DNA of 64,000 nucleotides. It comes from Cannabis sativa. Taxonomy: Eukaryota > Streptophyta > Magnoliopsida > Rosales > Cannabaceae. The position numbers were made by a program, and so were the translations under genes. This document shows positions 1-10,290 of this stretch, piece by piece. The DNA is taken from assembly GCF_029168945.1 (NCBI RefSeq), contig NW_026870043.1:9864501-9928500 (forward strand), read 5' to 3'. Within the stretch, counting starts at the first letter, position 1. Every line of letters begins with the position of its first letter. Under the pieces are notes generated by a model. The model ran no database searches. It was not told where the DNA came from and saw nothing but the letters and a program-made list of their open reading frames with translations.

Positions 1-554
1 GACCGATCAGGAGGATACTTGTCAATAGTACCGTCCCTGTGAACGTTCAAAACTCAGTAACATGTTGGACATGGCAGTAGTGGCTCAGTACCGTGTTGGA
101 CACGGCAGAGCGGACTCGGCATCGTGTTGGACACGGCAGTTAGAATTATGTATGAGTATTATTATGCTTTTCTTACTGAGTCTGTCGACTCACAGTTTAC
201 GTTTATGTGTAGGTAAAGGCAAGGCTAAAGCTGATGGGCCGTGAGCGAGCTTGTGAAGATTGTACATGTCGGGGCGGTTAGGCCTGGAGCGTACGATCCT
301 CGGGACAGCAAGGCTGATTTTTTTGTAACTGGTCGTTAGACGACCTTTATTTTATGTAACAGTTAAACAGTTAAACTTTTTGTAAATAATTTTATAATCG
401 GGATCCCGAGTCTTTTGTAATATTGTTTTATAAGTTTAATTAAAAAGCAAAATTTTAATTAATCACGTTTTTCCATAAACCTCGTTGATTAGCAACGAGC
501 TGCACAGTACGTTTGAAAATCACGTAATACGCCTATGGTAGTTAGGGTGTTACA
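1..554 (+). repeat. 5' LTR (3' part only) of the Tekay element
   Basis: Matches 7232-7789 almost base for base and ends in the same TGTTACA just before the primer-binding site. Small differences include a shortened stretch at about 106-120 and a T/A-run length change near 465. It contains the three TTGGAC-loop hairpins (about 62-139), the hairpin GGTCGTTAGACGACC (331-345), the palindrome TCGGGATCCCGA and the CTCGTTG/CAACGAG hairpin near its end. Confidence 0.92.
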
Positions 555-557
555 ATT

Positions 558-569
558 TGGTATCAGAGC
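558..569 (+). other. Primer-binding site, initiator tRNA-Met type
   Basis: TGGTATCAGAGC lies three bases after the LTR end. It is the standard plant retrotransposon primer-binding site, complementary to the 3' end of initiator tRNA-Met, where minus-strand DNA synthesis starts. This fixes the LTR boundary and the element orientation. Confidence 0.93.
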
Positions 570-849
570 CGCCAGGTTGTCTTCCGAAGATCGTCACGAC
601 ATGTACAATCATCATCAGCAGTTAGCTCGGTTCACGGTTCAGTAAGCCTTTATTGCTTTAGTAGTTTATTTTATTCAGTTATAAAAAAATAATAAAGAAA
701 AGAAAAGCCTGTTAGGAAGCATGTTAGTAGCCTGATAGTAGAATAGGCGCATGTTTCATTTTTAATTTCCAAATTAAGCGGCATTAGTAAGCTCTCCTTG
801 AATACGACCTGATATGCCAACTCTTGGTTTCGCAGGCGGTTCTAACTAG
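570..849 (+). other. Untranslated leader of the Tekay element
   Basis: No reading frame of note. It lies between the primer-binding site and the gag ATG and presumably holds packaging and dimerisation signals, but no specific signal is recognisable. Confidence 0.6.
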
Positions 850-3800
850 ATGGACGCCAGGCGGACTACCAGGAAACAGGGCAACTCCGTAGGGTCGAAC
901 CAAGGACAGGGAGCTCAGTTTCCCCCACCTGCTAGGGGCCGAGGTAGAGGTCCCCAAGGCAGGGCTCGTGGCCGGGGTGATGAGAACCCGCCAGAGGCTG
1001 CCCAGGCTCCCCCAGCCGATCAGGGAGCCCAGAACTGGGAGTTACGGTTTGCGGAGATGCAAGCCCCGATAGAAGAACAAGACCTCGAGATTCAGAGGTT
1101 GAGACAGCAGGGTGCTCCTGCAGTTCCAGTGCCCGTAGTTCCAGTGGCACCTGCCCCTGCTGCCCAGGCCGAGATAGTGGTGGCGGCCCATAAATTGGAA
1201 CCTCTGTACGAACGGTTCCGGAAGCAAGCACCTCCGGTTTTCTTGGGAGGTCCGGACATAATGAAAGCCGAGCAATGGCTGACGGTGATCACCAAGATTC
1301 TGAATTTCATGGGTGTCACCGGTAATGACAGAGTGGTGTGCGCCACATTTCAGTTCCAGGAGGACGCTCTGGTATGGTGGGACATGGTGTCTCAGATCCA
1401 TGACGTCACCACCATGACCTGGGAAAGGTTCCAGGAACTCTTCAATGCGAAGTACTACAATGAGGCGGTCAGAAGCGCCAAGAGGAAAGAGTTCGCTCAC
1501 CTGACCCAGCGTGAGAATATGAGCGTCACTGAGTATACTACTCAGTTTGATCGGTTGGCGAGGTTAGCCTCGGGAATTGTGCCGACCGACTTCAACAAGA
1601 AAGAGAAGTACCTGGATGGGTTGAATGCGAAGATTATACACGACTTGATGATCACCACGGACGACAGCACCACCTATGCTCAGATGGTGGAGAAGGCACT
1701 GCGAGCTGAGGGCGCAGTTGGGTGTATGTCGGAGTCAGCTAGTACTCCAGCGAGTGGCGGGGCTCCTACCCCTCCTGCATCACGCTTTAGCAGGGGGAGT
1801 AGCGGTTCGGCCATTGATCAGAGGAAGAGAGCACCCACTGCTTCCGGTGGCTCGAGTCAGAACAAAAGGTTCCGGGGGAACCAGAGTAGAGGGAGTCGTC
1901 CTGGTGGTACTGAGACCCGATTCTCCTATCCCGAGTGCCCTAGCTGCAAGAGGCACCATCGGGGCGAGTGCAAAGGTCAGGGATGCTTTCATTGTGGCAT
2001 GCCCGGACACTTCAAGAGGGACTGTCCCCAGCTCCGACCAGAGGCACCGAGAGCTCCAGCGATACCCACTCCAGCCAGGGTGTTCGCTATCACGCAGGCT
2101 GATGCAGATGCCAGCCCATCAGTTGTCACAGGTCAGCTTTCTATTAACAACTCGCTATATTCAGTGCTGTTTGATTCTGGGGCTACACATTCTTATGTGG
2201 CGGCCAGAGTCTTTAGTAAATTGGGTAGACCCTATGATAGATATGAATCAGGGTTTGGAACCCTGTTACCTGGCGGAGAATTGGTTATCTCCAATAGGTG
2301 GATTAGGTCTATGCCGATCAGGATAGATGGTAGAGAGTTAAGCGCTGATCTGATAGAGATGAGTTTAGTCGAATTCGATATTATTCTAGGAATGGATTTC
2401 CTATCTAAATATTCGGCGAGCATTGACTGTAAAAGGAAGATGGTAGTCTTCCAACCGGAAAGTGAAGAACCATTTGTATTTGTTGGTTCAGTTCAGGGAT
2501 CTCGAATCCCGGTGATCTCGGCTATGTCAGCGAGAGAATTGTTACACGGCGGTTGCTTAGGGTTTCTGGCCGTGGTGGTGGACACCACTCGGCCAGATAC
2601 CATTCGGCCAGAAGACATCAGAGTGGTTCGGGAATTTTTGGATGTTTTTCCCGAAGAACTTCCAGGGTTACCACCTCAGCGGGAGATTGATTTCGTGATT
2701 GACTTGGCACCAGGGGTGGAACCGGTTTCCAAAGCCCCGTATAGAATGGCTCCAGCTGAACTTAAGGAATTAAAGATTCAGCTCCAAGGGTTGCTTGACA
2801 TAAGGTTCATTCGGCCCAGTGTGTCACCCTGGGGAGCCCCGGTTTTATTCGTCAAGAAGAAGGATGGATCTATGAGGATGTGCATCGACTACAGGGAGTT
2901 GAACAAGCTAACAGTGAAGAATAAATATCCATTACCTAGGATCGATGACTTGTTCGATCAGCTTCAGGGGAAGACGGTCTTTTCTAAGATTGATCTCCGT
3001 TCGGGTTATCATCAGTTGAGAATCCGAGAGGAGGACATTCCGAAGACGGCTTTCCGCACTAGGTATGGACATTACGAGTTTCTGGTTATGTCATTCGGAC
3101 TAACCAATGCTCCTGCAGCATTCATGGACCTGATGAATAGAGTATTCAAGGATTTCCTCGATATCTGTGTGATTGTGTTTATCGACGACATCCTCGTGTA
3201 CTCTCAATCAGAAGAGGAGCATGAGTTACATCTTAAGATGGTACTGCAACGGCTTCGAGAACATAAGCTTTATGCCAAGTTCAAGAAATGTGTGTTCTGG
3301 CTATCTCAGGTGTCCTTCCTAGGGCACATTGTGAGCAAAGATGGGATCAAGGTGGATCCCGGGAAGATTGAATCCGTCAGGGATTGGCCAAGACCGAAGA
3401 CAGTGACAGAGATCAGAAGCTTCTTGGGTTTAGCTGGGTACTACCGTAGGTTCGTCGAAGGGTTCTCCAAAATTTCAATGCCCCTAACCGAGCTTACAAA
3501 GAAGAATCAGCGGTTTATCTGGTCAGATAAATGTGAAGCTAGTTTTCAGGAGCTGAAACAGAGGTTGATTACCGCTCCAGTGCTAGCTTTGCCTTCGGAC
3601 AAGGAGAAGTTCGTAGTATAATGCGACGCATCCAAACAGGGTTTGGGGTGTGTATTGATGCAAGCCGATCGGGTTATCGCTTATGCCTCCCGTCAGTTAA
3701 AGGATTATGAACAGCGATACCCGACTCATGATTTAGAATTGGCCGCAGTGGTTTTTGCACTAAAGATTTGGCGGCATTACCTTTATGGGGAGAAGTGTGA

Positions 3801-5538
3801 GATCTATACCGACCATAAAAGTCTCAAGTATTTCTTTACTCAGAAAGATTTGAATATGAGACAAAGGCGTTGGTTGGAATTAGTGAAGGATTACGATTGT
3901 GAGATCCTCTATCATCCCGGAAAAGCCAATGTAGTGGCAGATGCCCTGAGCAGAAAGGGTCCCGGGCAAATAGCTAGTATGGTTCATATTTCACCTCAGC
4001 TAGCAGAGGATATGATTAGATCCAGCATTGAGTTTGTGGTAGGTCAGCTTCACAACTTAACGCTGCAATCTGACCTATTGGAAAGAATAAAAGTCGCTCA
4101 GATGACAGATCCGGAGTTAGTAAAAATCCGAGATGAGGTGTTGGCTGGTCAAGCCAAGGACTTTTCAGTGTCAGATAGTGGGATGCTTTTGTATAAAGTC
4201 AGGGTTTGTGTTCCGAACAGTGTGGAACTTAGAAATGAAATCTTTGAGGAGGCTCATTCGACCCCATATTCTCTGCATCCCAGCACCACTAAGATGTACC
4301 GAGATTTGAAACCGTACTTCTGGTGGAGCGGTATGAAGAAGAATTTGGTAGAATTCGTATCGAGATGCCTCACTTGTCAGCAGATTAAGGCTGAACATCA
4401 GAGACCAGCAGGGTTGTTGCAGCTTCTAACCCTACCAGAATGGAAATGGGAGGATATTACGATGGATTTTGTGGTCGGGTTACCTAGGACCACAGGTTTA
4501 TTTGATTCCATCTGGGTAGTGGTGGACCGATTTACGAAATCTGCTCATTTTCTGCCGGTTAGAACAACATTTTCAGTGGATCAGTTGGCAGAACTGTATG
4601 TTAGAGAGATAGTAAGACTTCATGGGGTACCGAAGTCTATAGTTTCGGACAGGGATCCGAAGTTCACCTCCAAATTTTGGCAAAGTTTGCAACGGGCAAT
4701 GGGTACAAAGCTGAAATTCAGTACAGCATTCCATCCTCAGACAGATGGTCAGTCCGAAAGGATAATTCAGATATTGGAGGACATGTTGAGAGCCTGTGTT
4801 ATGGACTTTGAAGGCTCATGGAATAAGTATCTACCGTTGATAGAATTTTCTTACAACAACAGTTATCAGAGTACGATAGGGATGGCTCCCTATGAACTGT
4901 TGTACGGTAGGAAATGTAGATCCCCTATCCACTGGGATGAGACAGGGGAGAGGAAATACCTAGGTCCTGAGTCAGTACAGCGGACCAATGAAGCGATAGA
5001 GAAGATAAAAGCTAGAATGCTTGCCTCACAAAGCAGACAGAAGAGTTACGTAGATCCGAAACGCAGAGATGTTGAGTTCCAAGTAGGGGAACATGTGTTT
5101 TTACGGGTATCTCCGATGAAGGGGATTACACGTTTCGGGAAAAGAGGCAAGTTATGCCCTAGATTTACAGGACCTTTCGAGATTCTTGAGAAGATAGGTC
5201 AAGTGGCATATCGGTTAGCATTGCCTCCAGCCTTATCAGCAGTTCACAACGTATTCCATGTCTCGATGTTGAGAAAATACGTTTCAGACCCCTCTCATAT
5301 ACTCAGTTATGAGAGTCTTGAGCTACAGCCAAACATGACTTATGAGGAACATCCAGTGCAGATCCTGGATAGAAAGGATAAAGTCCTTCGGAATAAGACC
5401 ATAGCATTGGTCAAGGTTCTCTGGAGAAACAGTAAGGTGGAAGAAGCCACCTGGGAGCTAGAGTCAGATATGAGAGCTCAATATCCAGAGTTATTCAGGT
5501 TAGATTTCGGGGACGAAATCCTTTTAAGGGGGGGATAG
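850..5538 (+). pseudogene. Gag-Pol polyprotein of Tekay-type Ty3 element, one in-frame stop
   Basis: One frame of 1,563 codons broken by a single TAA at 3619-3621. Order: proline/arginine-rich N-terminus, Gag core (about residues 115-290), zinc knuckle [14 protein letters not shown] (379-392), aspartic protease with DSGATH (about 442-447), reverse transcriptase with catalytic FIDD (about 777-780), RNase H, integrase zinc-binding region ending in CLTCQ (about 4366-4380) and integrase core with the DRDPKF and QTDGQSE motifs, then a chromodomain-like tail containing VKVLWRN. The stop falls between RT and RNase H, so as read the protein would lack RNase H and integrase; the downstream part is open again from 3622 in the same frame. 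Start chosen as the first ATG after the leader. The terminal TAG overlaps the polypurine tract. Because the LTRs are nearly identical, the stop is either very recent or the copy was moved in trans by an intact relative. Confidence 0.92.
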
Positions 5539-5539
5539 T
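5527..5539 (+). other. Polypurine tract of the Tekay element
   Basis: A purine run AGGGGGGGATAG directly before the 3' LTR start TGTAAAGCCC. This is the usual primer site for plus-strand DNA synthesis and overlaps the pol stop codon. Confidence 0.75.
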
Positions 5540-6658
5540 TGTAAAGCCCGCTTAGTTAATTTAGAAATTATCAGTTAATTATGATTAATTATGAAAATTA
5601 TTTATAGCTATTTAAATAATTTATTACTGTTATTTATGGAATTCAGAAATGCATGGTTATGTTATTCAGTAGTTTTCATATTTTGCATTTCCGGTGCCCG
5701 GTATTTTGGAACTCGGCGTTTGGCTCAGTAGAAATCACAACTTAGTATGTTAGTAGTTTGGGGACGGGTTTTAGACATTGGGAATGTCGGGAATGGCCGG
5801 GAATTTAGAATTTCCCAAAAATACCCCTTTAGTATGATTTATGTGATTTTATGGTGGAGGGGCAAAATGGTCTTTTTGCCCCATTAGTGTTTTGTCTTTA
5901 GTTACTTTATTAATTGAAGATTAATTATTTATTTTAATGTTACTTGGCTGAAATAATGTGATAAATGCTTTATAAACTCCTTTTTCTCTTAAATTCCACA
6001 CTTAGCAAAAATTAGAAAAAACTTTGAAAAAGAAAACACTCTCATTTCTCTCTCTATTTCGGCTGAAGCTTTGGGCAGCAAGGAGCTGATTTCTCCATTG
6101 TTATTTGCTTGTGAATTCATCCCTCTTTAAGGTTCATTTCAAGCTAGGTTAGGTCTTGTAACTTCTCTTTAATTTTTTTGAGATTTTGATGAAAAAGTTG
6201 AGTAAATGCATGATTATTTGAGTATGTTGTTGCTGTGTTTAATTGTTGTTTACAGAAGCTTGATTAAGTTCTAATTGAATGGATTATATAGGTTTTAATG
6301 CATGCTAGTTGTGTTGTTCAAAGTTTGGAATTTTTTATGCTTAAAAATGTAATTTTGAAGAAAGTGAGGAAATTGGTTGCTGTGTTTGTGGGGTTGTTTT
6401 CTATTGTTTGCAGAGGCTTATTTATGCTTGTTTAAGTAGATTCTAGCTTGTTTGAATGCATGTTTGTGGGATTTGCTCAAGTTTGAGTTTAGAACTCAAA
6501 GCTTGAGCTTTAATGGCAATTTGTGTATCTGTGATTTCTGGGTTAGTTTGAGGCCTTAGAAATGTTCTAGGGAAGGTATAGAACAGGTCTGGAAAGTTTG
6601 AATCAATTTGGGGTTGAATTGGTCGAGTTATGAAAATTTGATGTTGCTGCCTGCGAGG

Positions 6659-6750
6659 AACCGGAATTCCGGTTGTGCATCCGGAATTCCGGATGAGGGT
6701 CCTGAATTTCCCAGAACCGGAATTCCGGTTGGGCAACCGGTCTACCGGTT
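6659..6750 (+). repeat. Cluster of four CCGG-ended palindromes in the LTR
   Basis: ACCGGAATTCCGGT, TCCGGAATTCCGGA, a second ACCGGAATTCCGGT and AACCGGTCTACCGGTT follow each other within about 92 bp. The same arrangement recurs at 22982-23073 and 49078-49169 with few changes. It could be a set of dimeric protein-binding sites or an RNA structure; function is not known. Confidence 0.7.
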
Positions 6751-7290
6751 GGGGAATTTTCAGAACCCGTGTTTTTCCTCGTTTTTATGTTTTAAGGGGT
6801 ATTGCCATGTTTTTTATCGATAGGGAAACTTTTAGTTCCTAGTTTAAGTCCCCGGGAAGTGATTTAGCGTGTCACTTATAGCGTTGTGATTTTTATGGTT
6901 TAGGAGCCAGTAATCTGCCACTCAGCTAAAGTTCCAGTCAGGTTGACCGGCACACCTGAATTCGGAATCCAGGTAAGATTAGTATAACAGTATGCATATG
7001 TAGATTACATGTTTAGCGTGCATGTAGGAAGCCTGTTAGATTACATTAGTTATGTATATAGGCTTCGAACCATCCAACCCTGTCACGTCGGTACAGGCTG
7101 GAGTATGACCAGCAGCCGGAGTATGACCGGTTCGACCGATCAGGCTGACATTTGGTTGGTGGTTCCGTGCTATTGACCTATCCCGTCGGTACAGGCTGGA
7201 GTATGACCAGCAGTCGGAGTATGACCGGTTTGACCGATCAGGAGGATACTTGTCAATAGTACCGTCCCTGTGAACGTTCAAAACTCAGTA

Positions 7291-7369
7291 ACATGTTGGA
7301 CATGGCAGTAGTGGCTCAGTACCGTGTTGGACACGGCAGTAGCGGGACTCAGTATCGTGTTGGACACGG
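7291..7369 (+). repeat. Three tandem TTGGAC hairpins in the LTR
   Basis: Three units spaced about 30 bp apart each form a short stem closed over TGG: CATGT/ACATG at 7292-7304, CCGTGT/ACACGG at 7322-7336 and CGTGT/ACACG at 7356-7368. The same array is present at 62-136, 23610-23694 and 49705-49792. Stem bases differ between units but stay complementary. Confidence 0.7.
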
Positions 7370-7789
7370 CAGTTAGAATTATGTATGAGTATTATTATGC
7401 TTTTCTTACTGAGTCTGTCGACTCACAGTTTACGTTTATGTGTAGGTAAAGGCAAGGCTAAAGCTGATGGGCCGTGAGCGAGCTTGTGAAGATTGTACAT
7501 GTCGGGGCGGTTAGGCCTGGAGCGTACGATCCTCGGGACAGCAAGGCTGATTTTTTTGTAACTGGTCGTTAGACGACCTTTATTTTATGTAACAGTTAAA
7601 CAGTTAAACTTTTTGTAAATAATTTTATAATCGGGATCCCGAGTCTTTTGTAATATTGTTTTATAAGTTTAATTAAAAAGCAAAATTTTAATTAAAACGT
7701 TTTTTTTCCATAAACCTCGTTGATTAGCAACGAGCTGCACAATACGTTTGAAAATCACGTAATACGCCTATGGTAGTTAGGGTGTTACA

Positions 7790-8500
7790 AAAGCTGTTAA
7801 AGAGAAGTTCGAGCGTTGGCAGAATGCTAACAACAAAGCTCGATACTTCATGCTTTCCAGCATGGTTGACACCTTGCAAACAAGGTTTGCAAACACTGTC
7901 ACGGCTGCAGAAATCATGACGCAGTTAACTGAGCTATTCGGTATGGCATCTATCAAGTCTCGCTTTGACGCGACTAAGAAATTCATCAACGCGCGGATGG
8001 AACCCCATCAGAATGTGCGTGATCACCTACTCCAGATGACTAGTTATTTCTAGGAAGCCCAGAATCATGGTGTTGAAATGGATCAGACTACTCAAGTGAG
8101 TCTCATCTTGAATAGTCTGACTCCAGATTTTCTGCCCTATACATAAAATTATGTCATGAATAAGAAGGAACAAGACTTTCATACTTTAGTCAACGACCTT
8201 CAGACATATGAAAATTTGATTGGAGGTCCCAAGAAAAGAGGGAATAAACCTCAGAATTCTAGAAATGGTAATATGACGAGTAATCCTGAGGCACACGATG
8301 CTTCTACTTCCAAATCCAATAATAAGAAGAAGTGGAAAAATACCAAGAAGCGAGCTCAAGCTGCGAAAGCAGCTAAGACCAAAAAGGCTGGAGCTTCTGG
8401 TGATACACCAAAAGGAAAATGTTTCTACTGCAATGAGAAAGGCCATTGGAAATCCCAATGTCCTAAACTTTTTGCAAAGAAACAAGGTATTTCTTTATAA
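7790..8500 (+). pseudogene. Ty1/copia Gag remnant
   Basis: Open in one frame apart from stops at 8051-8053 and 8144-8146. The first part (about 7790-8150) resembles the copia Gag (UBN2-type) core, with the family-typical stretch on local subunits (e.g. MTQLTELFG). A lysine-rich segment and a zinc knuckle CFYCNEKGHWKSQC (about 8419-8460) follow, ending at TAA 8498-8500. The N-terminus is missing because the Tekay LTR abuts at 7789. It belongs to the decayed copia element ending at 14114. Confidence 0.8.
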
Positions 8501-10290
8501 ACTGATGTGTTTTAGTGAATTATTATCCATTTGGATTATTAATTCTGGACTACTAACCTTGTTTATTATTCTTCTTATAGCTCAAGCTTCTTAAACTCGG
8601 ATGCTGTCTTAGCGAGTTAGAACTGAAAGCTGGATGGTGGATCGAGGTCGTCTATGATAAAGAAGAAGCTCATTTTTTTTGAATTAATTGTTTAATTTTT
8701 CAAACAATTTGGATTTCAAGTTTGGGATTTTTATTCCCTGTGTGGTTCTCATAATATTGCAAACAATTTTTTTTTGGGTTTATAATAAAATTTATTTTTT
8801 TAATTGCAATTTATGAGTTGAGCTTCAGTACTTTATCTTATAAATCAATTACCAATTGTTATATTTATTATGTTTGTATGTGTATGTGTTTTTATTATTG
8901 ATACAAATTCTATAGGTATTTGAACTCCTTACAGAGTTATTACTACATAAACACTAGAAATTATTTCTATGTTTATGAATAATTGTTAATTCTAAAACAA
9001 TTATTGAGAATTTGTTTACTAAAAAGATCTTTTGATCTGATAGGGGTGGAGAAAAGTTAAGAATAATATGCAGTTCAACAATCTTTTATATCTAATGAAC
9101 TCTGGATTATATTCAACTCCACAGACTCTCTATCACACTTAGGGAATCATGATCTTCACAACTTTTAGGGGTGGATCATAATCTCTATAAACTTAGGGGT
9201 GGACTTTATTCCACAGTACTCTTTGTGACACCTAAATTTAAACATGGAAATAATATAATAAATAAGCTATTATCAGTATAAATCCTTGATCTTGATTATA
9301 TGTTCCAGTTTAGATTTACTGTTGTAATAGTTAACGATAGCATTAAAAGTTCTTTGATAATGTATCACATTACCTTAGTTGAGTGGGAGAATATTAAAAT
9401 TCTTTACCCATCTTCGTTTGGTTGATATTTGTGATAGGAACTTAAGAATACCTCTGATAAAACAAATCTAACGATTCACATGGATAGAAATAACTTATCA
9501 TGAGAATAAGATAGAAGAATTCTTGCATAGTCTATTCGAATGACTTGAGTCAAGATTTATGATCCTCATAACATTTTATGGTATGTTGATTTGATTGCTT
9601 AATCTCTAGCAAGTATTTTACACTTCAAATATTAGACTGCTATGTTGTTGACCTAGTCTTAGAGAAACTTACAGTTTCAGACTAAGATAATAAGTCACAA
9701 CGAGATATCCCTCAAAACAATAGTAAGAGGTTAAGAGTACTATTTAACCAGACATCTACTATTGAGTGGGAGCCATCTGAGATGTAATCAAATGGGGAAC
9801 ATTAGGGGACAATCAAGAAAGATTTATGAAAGTGACCTATATGTTAGATATTAAGGAACTATGTATTAGTGGTCCTAATATTCACACCGACTCATTAAGA
9901 AATTTGAGATGGTGGTTACTCTGGGGGTGGAGGAATCATTGTATAAACACATCTATAATAAATCAAGCTCCATCAGAGAAGATATAACTTTGTAAATTCG
10001 AAATTACCAGAAAGTTATTTTACTGAAGAAAATTCTACACTGCATTATCTCAATTCCAAATTTTAAAATTTGAGAGATATGTCTTCTGTTTGTTCGGATG
10101 TACTTAATGAGCAGTAAGGATTTTAGTATCCTTTGATGAGTAAAGCACATAGTTAAGGAGGTTTCATAACTTTTATGAACCTGGTTCCAAAAATATGGGT
10201 GGATTCAAACATACTACACTTGATCAGAGGATTGAGGCAAAAGATTGATTGTAATGCACAACTTGTTTTATGTTAGTGCAAGTGGGAGTT
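8501..10290 (+). other. Degenerate interior of the copia element
   Basis: No usable reading frame. It ends with the copia polypurine tract AGTGGGAGTT (10281-10290). At about 9908-9935 a piece reading ATGGTGGTTACTCTGGG corresponds to the RNase H segment that is still coding at 14418-14446, so this appears to be a collapsed pol region rather than unique DNA. Protease, integrase and most of RT are missing or unrecognisable. A similar decayed interior lies on the minus strand at 58548-61945. Confidence 0.6.

Larger units (their letters stand above)
1..7789 (+). mobile_element. Ty3/gypsy retrotransposon, Tekay-type chromovirus, 5' end cut by window
   Basis: Order seen: partial 5' LTR (1-554), primer-binding site (558-569), leader, gag-pol frame (850-5538), polypurine tract and full 3' LTR (5540-7789). 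The two LTRs can be compared over their last ~555 bp and differ at only a handful of sites, so the insertion is young. Domain order protease-RT-RNase H-integrase is that of Ty3/Metaviridae. The region after integrase resembles the chromodomain-type tail of chromoviruses, and a long LTR of about 2.2 kb fits Tekay; the lineage name is from family knowledge, not a search. The element interrupts a copia gag reading frame at 7790. Its left TSD is outside the window, so the TSD cannot be checked. Confidence 0.9.
5540..7789 (+). repeat. 3' LTR of the Tekay element, 2,250 bp
   Basis: Starts TGTAAAGCCC, ends GGTGTTACA. Homologous full copies occur at 21865-24148 and 47988-50204, a partial copy at 1-554, and a more distant fragment at 16765-17212. 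A TATA-like TATAAA at 5971-5976, followed by a CT-rich stretch (about 6045-6060), is a candidate promoter, though it is not well kept in the other copies. Inside are: a 15-bp-arm hairpin (6475-6508), a cluster of CCGG palindromes (6659-6750), a direct duplication of about 60 bp (7078-7143 and 7177-7242), three TTGGAC-loop hairpins (7291-7369) and several short palindromes up to the LTR end. No host-like gene is visible; short reading frames across it are not conserved. Confidence 0.93.

Noticed and set aside
62..244. Short frame in the LTR
   Set aside because: Lies across the hairpin array; not preserved in the other LTR copies.
932..1500. Minus-strand open frames opposite Tekay gag
   Set aside because: Shadows of a GC-rich coding region; no domain, no start context, and the plus frame has clear Gag motifs.
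7036..7281. 81-residue minus frame repeated in several LTRs (also near 23358 and 49455)
   Set aside because: Recurs only because the LTR recurs; it covers the internal duplication, giving a repeated peptide, and has no known domain. I treat it as incidental, though its survival in three copies is noted.
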